Shown here piece by piece: positions 9,126-21,042 of a stretch of DNA of 64,000 bases. The position numbers and the translations under genes are program-made. Each line of letters starts with the position of its first letter. Positions within the stretch are counted from its first letter, which is position 1. Source of the DNA: Symbiodinium natans (Eukaryota; Sar; Dinophyceae; Suessiales; Symbiodiniaceae); contig CAJNDS010002250.1 of NCBI GenBank assembly GCA_905221605.1, forward strand, positions 200,001 through 264,000, given 5' to 3'. A model generated the notes under the pieces. The model was not told where the DNA came from. It saw only the letters and a program-made list of their open reading frames with translations, and did no database searches.

Positions 9126-11110
9126 TCAGTTTCGAAGCCCACAAAAACCCAAAATCTCTAGGCGCTCAGCTCAAGAATGGGCGCCAGGGGTGCGAACCCT
9201 TGACCCCTGAGCCCTCTTAGTGCTTGGGGGAGAGTAGCCTCCGCAGCGCAATTTTTTCACAGGGTGTTTGCGCCAACCTCTTCCGCGCGCAATTTCACCG
9301 TTGCTTGTGCAGGTTCTTTTGAGACGTAGGAATACACAAGGGCTTTAGGCTGAAAGATTCTTACTTCTGACCTTCTGACCTCTGCGGGACAGGATGTTTC
9401 CAGTTTGAATTTCGGGCTGGAGCTTCTGCGGAGCTTGCGCGTGAAATCGAACCCTTCCGCACGTTTCCGCACAACGCACCGCGCTCGTTTGCGACCGCCG
9501 ATGCAAACATGACTATCTACTTGACGAACAGAAAGTTCGTGCCTAATTGGTGAAGCGAGGTTGGGAAACGTACAAATCCCAAGCCCTAGGGCCCTGAACA
9601 GTAAAACCCCAGGTTTCTCCTTGAGGGGGTTCGAGTTGCAAGCTTTCGTGTTTGGGGCTCGGGGCCGACGGCTCGGCGTCATAAGCCTTATTTTGTCGCG
9701 ACTTCAAACGGACATGTTCGGCAAGACAACGTCACAGGGCGCTCTCCACCACGGTAAACGACACAAAGGGAGGCAATGTTGCTCTCCGAATTCCGGATTA
9801 CAAGATCCCGCAGTGATGAGCAGACAGTTCAGCCTCCATGCTCGGGGGGCTCAAGCCCCCAAACTTCCGACACCTAAACCCCCTAAACCCGAATGCCTTT
9901 CAACCCCAAAGGCCTAACACACCCCTGTCTCTTCTCGGGATCTGGCAGCTTCCGGTCATGCATGTCAACAAAGCCGCGGCTCTGATTAAGAGCGGCTTTG
10001 TGGGTTTCCAAGCGTGAGGGAGCCCCGAAAGCACCTAAACAGAAGGCTTAGGGCTTGGGGGGGGGTTTAGGGTTTCGCCCCGACCGCGCCTAAGCAGAAA
10101 GTGTCACGTCTTGATTCGTCTGAGGGCTGTTGTGATGTTGGGCCTCAGGGGTCTTTTTGTGCAGGTTTAGGGTTTAGGTTTCAGGGTTTAGGGTTTAGGG
10201 TTTAGGGTTCCTGGGAGCCGGCAGGGCCAAAGCCTCAGACCCCGGAATCATCCTAAACCCTCTGCTCCCCACCCAGGCCTAAACCGAAAAGTCCCGAAAG
10301 CTCGAAACCCAAACCTACGAGGGTCTTGGGGGTTATTATAGTATAATTACAAAGGGACCCTCACTGAGGGAATGTGATTAAATATTAGAAAATATTCCGA
10401 CCCCTATACTAGGCCTTATCAGACATATCGCTGAGAAGAACCCCCGCGCGCCGTGCGTAAGCACTTTCCGGGCCCCCAGCAATCGGTGGGTCGGATGGGC
10501 GGAGAAGAGACAGACCAGGGGGGCCGCCATCAGATTGCGTGGAGGGCTTTCGGGTTCTAGGGTTTTAGGGTTTTAGGGTTCTTCGGATGGATTATAGGGT
10601 TATAGGGTTTTCGGGTCTGTGGGATTCAGGCTTGGAGCTTGGTGAGGGTAATTGCCCCGTTCAGGGCTGAGAGTCTAGCGGATGAGTATAAAGCATGAAT
10701 CATACAAAGTGGGCACAGTAACCCTAAACCCCGAACCCTTCAAGGTCAGAGTCTCCCGGGCAGTTTCACCAAAGGCTAAGTTTCACAAATCCTATCCAAA
10801 CCACTTGAGGCGCTTAAGGGGCTTTTGGACTTAGGGCTTCCTTATCAAAGAAAAGCCCCCTCCCCCCCCCCCGGCCCCCCCGAAAGAGTGCCACAAATCT
10901 AGCGGCAACCCTTACTTAGGGTTTAGGGCGTTTAGGGCTTCTGGGGCTTTTAGGGCTCTTAGTGTTTTTTGGGTTTGGGGGTTAGGGTTTAAGGTTTACG
11001 GTTTTCAGCGCCCTGCTTGAGGAGGCCGTCCTGTTAGTCCCTCGCTTCGGCACATCCACTGTAGCAGTTCAAAAGCAGCTGCTACTTTCCGGATCCCTTG
11101 CGCAGAGAGG
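9126..11110. other. Gene-free stretch with scattered telomere-like patches
   Basis: No supported gene. Short TTTAGGG patches occur near 10165-10208 and 10555-10580. A 141-codon minus-strand frame at 9257-9682 has no recognisable domain. A copy of the small dispersed repeat lies at 10322-10418. Confidence 0.5.
10322..10418 (+). repeat. Small dispersed repeat, copy 1
   Basis: Core TTATTATAGTATAATTACAA, then AGGGACC, later ending ATATTCCGACCCCTATACT. The same ordered blocks recur at 20.94-21.04 kb, and in reverse orientation near 19.56 kb. No coding capacity; a short non-autonomous mobile element is possible. Confidence 0.55.
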
Positions 11111-11112
11111 TG

Positions 11113-11313
11113 TTTAGGGTTTAGGGTTTAGGGTTTAGGGTTTAGGGTTTAGGGTTTAGGGTTTAGGGTTTAGGGTTTAGGGTTTAGGGTTTAGGGTTTA
11201 GGGGTAGGGTTTAGGGTTTAGGGTTTAGGGTTTAGGGTTTAGGGTTTAGGGTTTAGGGTTTAGGGTTTAGGGTTTAGGGTTTAGGGTTTAGGGTTTAGGG
11301 TTTAGGGTTTAGG
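11113..11313 (+). repeat. Long interstitial TTTAGGG array
   Basis: About 28 units, nearly all perfect except one shortened unit near 11200. One of the longest clean telomere-like blocks in the window. Confidence 0.9.
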
Positions 11314-12942
11314 TGGGTCCAATACGTTAAGCCCTTAGGATTTAGGGGCTCAGGGTTCGATTCGGCCACTTCCTGCTATCATATTAGGGGTACCCCAAAA
11401 TTGGGCGGGTATTCTCGTTTGGAGATCTGACCACATAGATCGCACAGAAGCAGTCGTTTGTGTGTGTGACTCAATGTCGGGTTTTTCGGAGTCTGGGTTC
11501 GCCTCAACTGCGGTCACCGTGGTCGAAAACTCCGAAGCCTCGCGGTCAGCCTTGAACCCAAACCCCTCCCCAAAGCAACCAGAACCCCGAACCCCAAGAC
11601 GGAATAAGACGGATTGCCCTCCCCTGAGCTCACAACTCACAAAAGTCCCGAAAGGATGCCCCATAATACAAATAACTAAATTTTCGGACTTGGCGTTCAC
11701 GGATACGCAGGTCAGAATCTTCAGCTTTCGCAGCAATACAGAGGGATCCGGCAGCGCGAGCAGCTAAACTCTGCTCCTGAATTTCACAAACTTCACAGAG
11801 GTCTCGAAACAACCTCCGTGGTCTTCATCCCTCCACTCCCCGAATACAGCTGGAGCCAAAATGCCAAAATTGCTTTTGCAGCGCCCTGAACCCTAAACCT
11901 AAAGCAACAGTGAACCCTTAGGCACTTAGGCATTCCCGATTCCCCAAAGATCCCCCAACCTCCAGCAGCCCCTTACCCCTAAACCTCAAAAACGCCGGCC
12001 TCTAAGCTCTTGTACAAGCCCGTGCATGCGTAGACCGCAAAACCCAGGCCACGAAAGGTGCCGAGAGCCGGACGCGACTACAGCAATCAGCCGGGATTCT
12101 GGGCGCCGTACCGACGCCAAGCTCGAGCTTGATGTTCGGGCAAAGGTATTATTGTAGGGTTTTGCAGCTTTGGGGTTTTATGCAAGTATGAGGACTTATA
12201 GTAAGGGGTTCCCAGCCTCTGAGGCTTTAGATTTTATGGTTTCGGCGACATGTCTTGTGAGGATTTTGAGGACCAAGGGCTGCGGGGTTCGGGTTCAGGA
12301 TTTTGAGGGCCAAGGGCACTGGGGCCTTGAGCAAAGGCTGCCATTCTTCGAGACTGAGCAGGCTGATTCTTTCCACGAATTCTCATCCCACGCGGGCCTT
12401 TCCAGAGAGAGAGAGAAGCATCTTGCAGCCCGCAGCAGGTGCCCAGATACTTAACCTTAGGGTTTGGGTTTAGGGCTCAGGGTTTAGGGTTTGGGGTTTG
12501 GGGTTTGGGGTTTGGGGTTTGGGGTTAGGGTTTAGGCTGATCAGCCCTACACACTTCAAGCCCTAAAGTCAGAACGCTGAACCCTGTAAACCACTGTAGT
12601 TTGGGGCTTGGATTGTGTGCCCCACGGCCCTGAGCATTGAGAGCTTTAGGCCAACAAAATTAGCAAAGTCTGGGAGTTCAAAGCTATGGCAACAGTCCAG
12701 CGCGGAGGCCACTGGCGCAACATATGTCATCCCTACGAGTCCCGTCGACCCTTAACTACCACTCCGTAACATCTGCAGCTCCTCAACCTGGAAACCCTGG
12801 AAACCCTGAAGCCCTGCACTCAGGCCGAAGGCTTATATGAGGGTTGGGCCTACACTCTTTAACCCCGAAGCATGTTGGCAAGTGCTTGGCTACACGGCTC
12901 GGCACTGAAGATCCAAGTGGGTTTGAGAACTTAGCGTGGGGG
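11314..12942. other. Gene-free stretch
   Basis: No supported gene. Contains a TTTGGGG/TTTAGGG patch near 12455-12535. Several open frames of 60-128 codons lack recognisable domains. Confidence 0.5.
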
Positions 12943-13059
12943 GGTTTAGGGTTTAGGGTTTAGGGTTTAGGGTTTAGGGTTTAGGGTTTAGGGTTTAGGG
13001 TTTAGGGTTTAGGGTTTAGGGTTTAGGGTTTAGGGTTTAGGTCTAGGGTGTAGGGTTTA
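12943..13059 (+). repeat. Interstitial TTTAGGG array
   Basis: About 14 near-perfect TTTAGGG units, ending in degenerate units. Confidence 0.9.
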
Positions 13060-13189
13060 TAGGAGCAGGGCTGCAGGCTCTCTGCAAGTCTCAACACCAA
13101 GATAAAACAAACGCTGCTCACGGCCCAGACTGCGAAACGAAAGCGGCACGGCAAGACGATCTGTTTGACACCTTCTGATTCTGGCATGT

Positions 13190-13270
13190 GGGGGTTTACG
13201 AAAATAGGGACCCCTAATATAGACCCCCAAACAGTAAGTTCCCCTATAATAAGGACCCCTATAAGGCAGC
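13190..13270. repeat. Small dispersed repeat, divergent copy
   Basis: Contains GGGACCCCTAATATAG and TAATAAGGACCCCTATAAGG. These are variants of the AATAAGG / GGACCCC / TAATTTC blocks seen at 16.85 and 35.29 kb. Confidence 0.4.
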
Positions 13271-14057
13271 CCTGATATCGCAAACCACCATGTGCAGAAA
13301 AATGGCTCAGGGCCCGGAGCAGCAAAAGGAACTAAGCACTGCAAACCCGAAACACCCAACCCTTAAACCCTTAAAACCTCAGGCCCCAGGGCTCCCTAAA
13401 GCGGTCCCATGCAGACCATGCAGGGCTGGGTTGGCGGCCATCTCAGCTCTTTAGGGTTTGAGCGTCTTCAGGGTTCAGAGCTCTGCTTGGGCAAAAGGGA
13501 GATCGGATAGCACGGCCGCAGAAACGAACGAGAGCCGCAGTCCAAAGCCGTAACACAGCGACTCGCACTGCAAGCTCAGGGCATATGTACCTCAGCCGAC
13601 ACTCGAACGGCGGCCAAGCATGCGGCTGGTTCCACGCCCAACGTAAGCCCCAAAAGCCCCGAAGGTCCCTCAAACTAAAAGCCTGAACCTTCTTCGGCAA
13701 GAGAAAGCTAAGCCATCTGAAGCCAAAGCCTGAACCCTACTTCCACCGTAAGGGGCGCTCCGGTTGATGGCTATAAGGCTTGCGCCAAGTAAAAGCCCAA
13801 ACCGAAATCCCCTCCCCCCCAAGTGCCAAACAAACAGCAAGATCCAAGACTTTACGGCACACAAGCTCTTTAACACTGAGCCCGCAGCTGCTCACAACGC
13901 CAGGAAGAAGCGGAAATCTCAGGAAAAGGCTGGAATTCCAAGCTTAGGTTGAGGGACAAATTGCCTTTGGGCTGTCGGGTTTCCATGCATCAGACTCTTC
14001 TGTTGTACTAAGCCCGATCTCTACATGGCCCGGCGAATCCTGGCATATTGACAGTAG
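13271..14057. other. Gene-free stretch
   Basis: No gene recognised. Open frames on both strands (for example 13443-13700 minus) overlap one another and show no domain. Confidence 0.4.
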
Positions 14058-14412
14058 CCGGTTTAGGGTTTAGGGTTTAGGGTTTAGGGTTTAGGGTTTA
14101 GGGTTTAGGGTTTAGGGCTTAGGGCTTAGGGCTTAGGGTTTAGGGGGCTCACGAAACCTGGGGGTTGGCTGACAGCTGTTTGTAGGTTGGTGGCCACGAT
14201 GGCCGTGCTTGAGCAGCTTCTTGCATCCCAGGAGCCCTTGAACACTATGGTAACACTATGACCCTGGGGGTTTCGGGTTTAGAAGGGTTGAGGGTTTAGG
14301 GTTCAGGGTTTAGGGTTTTAGGGTTTAGGGTTTAGGGTTTAGGGTTTAGGGTTTAGGGTTTAGGCTTTAGGCTTTAGGGTTTAGGGTTTAGGGTTTAGGG
14401 TTTAGGGTTTAA
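14058..14412 (+). repeat. Two interstitial TTTAGGG blocks
   Basis: Blocks at about 14058-14146 and 14284-14412, separated by about 130 bp of unrelated sequence; variants include CTTAGGG. Confidence 0.85.
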
Positions 14413-15174
14413 GGGCGCACCTGCGCCCAAAAGCTTCAGGCTGATGCAAGACCCGGCCTCTCTCTTGGCGGGCTCCGCACGACTTCTGCGTGCGCACCGC
14501 GCCCGCATCCGACACAGTGGGGCCTTGCTCATGGTCTCTACAGCAGGGCTTCTAGACCCTCAACCCTAAACCCTCAACCCTAAACCCTAACCCTAAACCC
14601 TAAATACTAAACCCTAAACCCTGAAGTATTAAGTAGGGATCGGAACTTGAGAGACTTTAGGGGTTAAGAGCTTGTTTTTGATAGAGTTCGAACTTGGAGC
14701 GCGACTGCCTTCTCTGCGAGACGCGTAGGGTTGAGGGGGGTTTAGGGTTTGGGGCTTAGGGCTTAGGGTTTAAGGTTTAGGGCTTAGGGTGGCGATGGGT
14801 GCTGCTATTGCTGTCCAGCACGCCGCAAGCCGCAGGGCTAAGGATAGAGGCAAAGGGGCTTGGCATAGCGGCGCATCTCTCCAGTGTAAACCTCTCAGCC
14901 TCTTCCCCTGAGACACATGTATGTCTATGCCCGCAGCCCTAAACTTTCCCGACTTAAGGCAAGCCAACCCTGAACTGCTTGGAGGTTCATGGCCATAACT
15001 GGGGTTCTAAGCAGGTTAGCAACAGCTGTCATTGGCTTTTTTGGCCTTGTTCGATCTAGATATAACGCCTACCTATAGATACCCGTAAACCTAACCCCAC
15101 CCCCCCGCCACCCAGACCCTACACCCTACGTATAAGAACTCTCGGCCCTAAACCCTAAACCTTACGTTGAATCA
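14413..15174. other. Gene-free stretch
   Basis: Short CCCTAAA patch near 14560-14625 and a TTTAGGG-like patch near 14740-14790; otherwise ordinary sequence without a recognised gene. Confidence 0.4.
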
Positions 15175-15585
15175 CCGCAAACCCCAACCCTGAACCCCAT
15201 GCCTTAAGCCCTAAACCCCAAACCCCAAACCCCAACCCCCAAAAACCCTAAACCCTAAAACCCAATCCCTAAACCCCAGACCCTAAATCCTAAACCCTAA
15301 ACCCTAAACCCTAAACCCTAAACCCTAAACCCTAAACCCCCCCCACTGGGACCGCTGACTCGGGGAACCTTGTGATCCTTGAAATGGTCAATCCGTCCTG
15401 CGAGGATGAAGGCATTTTTTGGTTCCGGGTTGACGGTGTTCGGGTTTAGGGTTTAGGGTTTAGGGTTTAGGGTTTAGGGTTTCGGGTTTGGGGTTTAGGG
15501 TTTAGGGTTTGGGGTTTGGGGTTTAGGATTCAGGGTTTCGGGTTTGGGGTTTGGGGTTTAGGTTTGGGGTTGGGGTTTAGGCTGG
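15175..15585. repeat. Paired inverted telomere-like blocks
   Basis: CCCTAAA variants (about 15175-15345) followed after about 95 bp by TTTAGGG and TTTGGGG variants (15441-15585), again in opposite orientation. Confidence 0.8.
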
Positions 15586-18500
15586 GATGGCCCTGTGTCT
15601 GAGTGAGATCCTCTTGACCCACAAGGAACCGAACATCAAATGCTTGAAGGGTTGACCTAGTCGGAGGGGTTTAGGGCACCGCGGCCCCAAACAAAGGATC
15701 AAGGGTAACATCCTGATGGAACCGAAGCCCAACACCAGGATTCAAGCATACTGCTTGAGGCTTTCGGGTTAAGGTTCAGGGTTTCGGGCTCAGGGTTTAG
15801 GCGTTGAAAAAGAAACTGTCGTCTCGAGCCCTAGCGACCATCGGCTGCGTGATGGACATTGTTGCCTAGGTTGGCCCCTAAAGTGCCCTCTGAAACATAT
15901 TCCCGACTTGAGGTGCTCTTAAAGCCAGTAAGGGTAGAGGTAGAACGACCCGATCTTCTACCTAGTCTCGCGGCTTGGCTAAGGCCGATCCCCATATCCC
16001 CAAGAGCCCAAAACCACGACACCCGGAACAAACAGGGCCGTGTCAGAATAGACAATCCATATGGGTGTCATTGCAGGAGTTTACGACATCTACCTCGAAG
16101 GATCACACAGCCCAAGTCTTGCTGCCAGTCGTAAACGCAAAGGATCACATGGCAAACCGCTATGCCCACATCTTCCTGCCAGTCGTAAATGCCTGGCGCA
16201 TGCGATCGATACTTCGCCAAACCTCAGCAAATCTCAGCGGTCCGGTTCGATTCAGGGCCCCTCTAAGTTCAGTACCTTTAAAAATCGGACTGACCACCAA
16301 GTGGACCCAATTTCAATATTATGACGAACTTACCGCTACGCCTGAGGGCGGTGGCAACCCAGAAAAAGGTTTGGGACTCAGGGATGCGATTAGCACATAT
16401 TAGAATTTTAGTAGGAAGAATAATCACAACAATAGCAAGTTTAATCACAACAAAAATCATAATCATACTGACAATCGCCGTAATCACACTCACTGCAATC
16501 TGAGAAAAGAAGACGGTCAGAGCGAACAGTTCTGAAGGGTAGCTTGTTTTGGGGGAGATGTCCTTTGCGGCTGAAGACGGCTTAGGGTGAGCGAACCATG
16601 GGGGGCGAAAGCATGATCCAGGACAGTAAGGGTGCACGGCCTTCCCTCGCCTCTGCACTCTAAGTCCGCAATAGGTGCCAGGCATTTCGCTTCTCTTTCT
16701 GTCTGCGCTTCTTCTCGCCTGCAAGGGGTGTGCTGCCAAGCATGTAAGCATACGGGATGAAAGCCTACTTGAAGGCAACTAGTGGGCTTATGAGTGGCTA
16801 CAAGCATTATAAGGTTATGGATACAAACCCAGATGCCCTACTTGGAACTACCCCACTAAGGACCCCAATAAGGTACCCCCTAATTTCGGAAACCCCCACA
16901 TCCTACCACCCTGTCCTGCATCCTACTCCTTACATCGTGCATAAGGTAGCCTGCAGCTGTAGCTGCTAACCCCCAAGCCTGCTCTCCCTCCAACTCCCGG
17001 GATACACACCTTGTCCGCAGAGATGGCAGAAGTTGCACTCAGATCCGCTGCTGCAGCCCTTGTCCTGCATCCGGAGAAAGGTTAGGCGTCGGTTGTCCAG
17101 GGCTCAAAGGTCCGGGGGTGGTGGCCTTGGCTGAGTTCCTCGTTTTAAGCAGCAACGCCTGAACTCTACTCCTCTACGCTCGGCCCTGCACCGCACAGCC
17201 CTCCTTCCAGTAGAAAGCGCACGGGTGGCACTCTCGGGCATTGTGGCCTGCGCCGGTTTCTGGAATCTAGGGGGCTTGAGAGCTTTAGTAACTACTCATC
17301 GAGGAGGGCTTGTCCCCTGCAATGGGCATTGGCTCTCAAACTTTGCCAGGCTAGTCTGTAGAGTCATAAGGCCTTCCACTGGTAGAACGAGATTAGAGTG
17401 CCTTACAGGCAAAGGCTTGACCCCCTGAACCGAAAGCAACACGTTTTAGAGAGGAAAGAGCGGTCCCAAGCCCTTAACCCGGTGTGGTTCAGTTCTTTAT
17501 TCTGTGTCTCAAAGTTCGGCTCAGAAGATCGAGGGTGCCCAACATCAGGGGCCCCAAAAGCACGGATTTGAAACGCCTGCCACGGCGGCCAGGACCAAGC
17601 GGACCCCAAGAATCCCTAAAACCTCCAACCTGGACCCCTCTGCCTTCGGAGCCTAGGCTGTAGCTGGGCTGCTTCGAGTGCGAAGTCTGCTGTAGTCCTC
17701 CAGGGCTCTGACTTTGCGGCTTAGGGGTTTGGGGGGCCGAAAGGTTCAGGAGCTTCGGGCTTAGGGTTTGAGAATTTCGGGTTGCGGGTCAGAGCTGAAG
17801 GGTTCTGGAGCCATTGGAGACTTGAGCCTTGCCCGCCTCCAGATCGGCGGCTGCGGGCTTGACTCGGTCTCTTCGGAACGTTCTGTGATCGGAGACTTCG
17901 GGTTTGGAATGCTCCTCATCATAATCACGATAATGCTACAGTAACAACAAGAAGAAAAGCAAGAATTTCAAGTACGGCACATAGCAGCAGATCTTGAAGA
18001 AGGATTCTGTGTAGGATGCCCTCAGGGCAAGAACAACTGAACTAAGGGTGATGGATCAAGGCTTGGGGACAGCAGCGCCACATCAAGTGCACCCTGCGCG
18101 GTCCCGAGAACGTGAGGGCATCAGCCTCACAGAGAAAAAGGGGATGCTTTCAGGGCCTCTAGGGGTTTTAGGGTGTTGCGTTTGGGGTAGCATGGCTCCC
18201 CAATGGGCCTAGGAATCACTTGACAAGCGAGTCCCATTGTGTCGAATGGAGCAAGGGAGCCTGAGCCTGACCTAACCTTCAACAAAACGCCGGGGTCCTG
18301 CATTAAGAACTGAAGTGCTTCTCAGGTAGGATACCCCTGGCGGCGTCTGATGAAGCTTGAGCTCAGAGGTGTTTCTTCCGCACTTCGAAGACTTTTGGGC
18401 TTCGGCCTGTGAACCCTTCAAGCCCCTACACGCCAGAACATCAAAGCGTCTGAAGCCGTCAATCCCAAGATCAACCATTGGCTATTGGCGGGGGATGCCC

Positions 18501-19235
18501 CTGCTGCCGAGGGTCCAGTCGCAGCACCGGCGGAGCATCAAAAGCCTCCTGGCCGCAACCGTGACTCGGTGCTGGGGCAAGAGGGCCCAAAACCCCAAAC
18601 CCAACCGCAAACACCCCCCGCCCGAGCCCCCACGCAAAACAAACAACGACAATTCTTCTTTGCGAATCGGAAAACCTCGATTTGGTTTATGCAGCTTGTT
18701 TTCAAACCTCCGACTCTTCGTTTTAGCAGGAAAACCCCCACTTCCTCTCCATATTCGGCAACACTCTATATTTAGTCTTTATGGCATCATGCAATAATAG
18801 GACAACCCGACTTCGTCTCCAGCCCCTTTCAACAGCAAGGACCGAACATGCAGAGGCGGAGTTGGGCCCTGTAGGCGACTTGCTTTTGTTTGCTGCGCTT
18901 GCAGGAGGCACGCTTCTTTTTCTTGCTTTGGGCATGGGGGGGGGGGGGAGGGGGGGAACTTTTTTGTTGCTCAAGGCCGACTCACTCACTCTCCTGGCTG
19001 CCCTTCTCCCCGCAAAAGCACCACGACAAGAAAGATAAGATACGGGGAACCCCAAGCAGGGGAACCCTAAACCCGGATCCCGAAACCCTGAACCTCAACC
19101 CGAGCCCTTAACCCTAAAGCCTAAACCCTGAACCGAGAACGCCCCCGCTTTAACTCCCTGCCAAGCCCTTCCTTGGGAGGCTCATCAGGCACCTCCTGGG
19201 ATGGAGATTCGCTCTTCGTTGCGTAGGTTTGGTCG
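15586..19235. other. Gene-free stretch
   Basis: No convincing gene. A 166-codon minus-strand frame at 16278-16778 looks membrane-like only because of an ATC/ATA-rich plus-strand patch. A 146-codon plus-strand frame at 18357-18797 has no domain. The G run near 18936-18953 and short telomere-like patches lie here. Confidence 0.4.
16846..16905. repeat. Small dispersed repeat, divergent copy
   Basis: Reads CCCCAATAAGGTACC, then CCCTAATTTCGGAAACCCCC, closely matching 35.29-35.35 kb (CCCCAATACGGTACCCGTAA, then TTTCGAAAACCCCC). Both sit in otherwise unrelated surroundings. Confidence 0.5.
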
Positions 19236-19237
19236 AG

Positions 19238-19350
19238 GGGTTTGGGGTTTAGGGTTTAGGGTTTAGGGTTTAGGGTTTAGGGTTTAGGGTTTAGGGTTTA
19301 GGGTTTAGGGTTTAGGGTTTAGGGTTTAGGGTTTAGGGTTTAGGGCTTGG
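19238..19350 (+). repeat. Interstitial TTTAGGG array
   Basis: About 14 near-perfect units, grading into TTTAGGAG and TTCAGGC variants on the right. Confidence 0.9.
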
Positions 19351-19555
19351 GAGTTTAGGAGTTCAGGCTTGGGGGTCAAGGGGTTAAGAGGTTCAGGGGC
19401 GCGAAGGTTTAGGAGTTTAAGGGTTAAGGGGTTTGAGGCTTCAGCAGTGTAACTGTCAAGCATCCCAAAAGTTGCGTTTGACCAAGGCATTCTGATGAAG
19501 CCATGGATGAAAGGTAGAATTCTTCCAAGCTTGGTACCCAGATTTCCCCGGGCCT

Positions 19556-19622
19556 CCGATATAGGGGCCGGGAGAATTACTAACAGTACTCCTCATGGTC
19601 CCTATAATTATACTCCATAAAT
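19556..19622 (-). repeat. Small dispersed repeat, inverted copy
   Basis: On the minus strand: GGAGTATAATTATAGGGACC, then TACTGTTAGTAATTCT, then CCCCTATATC. The block order matches 10.32-10.42 kb. Confidence 0.5.
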
Positions 19623-20627
19623 CATAGCATAGAAGGATGGGAGCTTGGGTTTACAGTTCCTGGGGTCTCAGGGCAAGCAGAGGGAATTCTCCCAGGTTTC
19701 CATACCAGGCTTCTCAAACTCGAGCTCCGTTTGAGGGGGGGAGGGGGGGGTTCTACCTCGGGAAAGCAAAGAAGGAGCCCCCCTAAGTTTGCTCGCACCC
19801 CACATTGTGGTTGGGGCCCGGGATGACCTGCCTCGATTTTGCTCCCCGGCGCTGACCGGATGAGCCGCTCGGTGAAGAAGCCGTCGAGCGACGGCGGGCG
19901 GCCTAAGCAGATCGCGTATATGGAGTCCAGCAAAAGCGGGAATCGAGGTTTAGGGCTTCAGGCTTTAGGCTTTGCGTTCTAGGGCGCCCCACCCAGGATA
20001 TAAAGACATTCGTTGGGTGCCAGGGAGGAGTTTTGCGGTTCTAGGGTTGGGATCGAAGCACGCAAGGTCTTTAAGTAAGAGCGGTGCCCTCAACACGGAC
20101 CTTGTCCCACCATGGACAAAGCAGACAAGCTTTGACGCGGGTGTCGGTGGTGCAGCCCTTAGGGGGACGCCGAGAGTCCCCAACCCGAACTCCGAACCTA
20201 GATCGAAACCTCGAGGCTTGTTTGTACTAGCTCCAGTACAAGAACACCTTGTTTCCCCGCAGGAGCCGCGCCGATGTCAAGATCGATGAAGGTGTTCTTC
20301 ACCGGCAGGTTCTGGGCGGCAGGCTTCAGGGACTATGCAGTTTTCCTGCAGTCCAAGGGGGCCCGGAGCCTCCAAAGCGCACAAAACCCCGAAAACCCAC
20401 GAAGAACTCCTCTCAATCTTCTCTGAATTTCCCAACCTAAGCCAAAAGTCATGGCTTGGAGCGGTCAGAGATTGCAAGGTCTTGCAATAGGACATTGGGG
20501 GGGGGCTTGGGTTTAGGTGTTTGGCGTTGGGTTAAGGCTGTGGGCTGTGGGGTTTCAGGTCTTTCGGGTGCAGAGCTCAACTGAAAAGCAGAAGGGAACA
20601 GGCTTCAGAGTGCACCAGCTGGGCTCC
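19623..20627. other. Gene-free stretch
   Basis: No recognised gene. Overlapping open frames up to 105 codons on both strands lack recognisable domains. Confidence 0.4.
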
Positions 20628-20750
20628 TAAACCCCAAACCCTAAACCCTAAACCCTAAACCCTAAACCCTAAACCCTAAACCCTAAACCCTAAACCCTAA
20701 ACCCTAAACCCTAAACCCTATACCCCAACCCCAAACCCCAAACCCTAGAC
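20628..20750 (-). repeat. Interstitial CCCTAAA array
   Basis: About 12 near-perfect CCCTAAA units with CCCCAAA variants at the right end. Confidence 0.9.
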
Positions 20751-20853
20751 CGATCAAGCCGGGTTCCGCGCATTGTTGTTCGAGTCTGCCGTACTCACGG
20801 AGGAGATTGTCGGTACCCGCCTTGTGACGGCTTGAACTGCTCTCCGGACACCT

Positions 20854-21042
20854 ACTATCGGGGCCTTAATATAAGTACAGTAGGGTTTTGGGGGCTCATT
20901 ACAGTAGAGCTATAAAGGGACCATCAGGGAATAATATTGGGGCCTTAATAAGTAGAACAGGGTTTGGGGGGGGTTATTGTAGTATAATGATAAAGGGACC
21001 ACAAGGAAAAATACTAGTAACTATTCCGACCCCTATACTCCC
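20854..21042 (+). repeat. Small dispersed repeat, tandem pair
   Basis: Two adjacent units of about 80-100 bp. Both read GGGGCCTTAATA, then AGTA(C/G)A(G)TAGGG-like sequence, a G run, TTA(T/C)..AGTA, and TAAAGGGACCA. The second continues to ACTATTCCGACCCCTATACT as at 10.4 kb. Confidence 0.6.

Noticed and set aside
9175-9250. tRNA-like stretch (GGGTGCGAACCC, with GGGCGCC nearby)
   Set aside because: It resembles a T-arm, but no matching 5' acceptor strand or anticodon arm is found at the right distance on the minus strand.
11853-11863. CATTTTGGCTC on the minus strand, an 11-base match to the spliced leader
   Set aside because: The match stops before the terminal AAG, no gene lies downstream, and a chance match of this length in the window is plausible.
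16278-16778. Possible membrane protein of 166 residues on the minus strand
   Set aside because: The hydrophobic run comes from an ATC/ATA-rich plus-strand patch; there is no domain and no family match I recognise.
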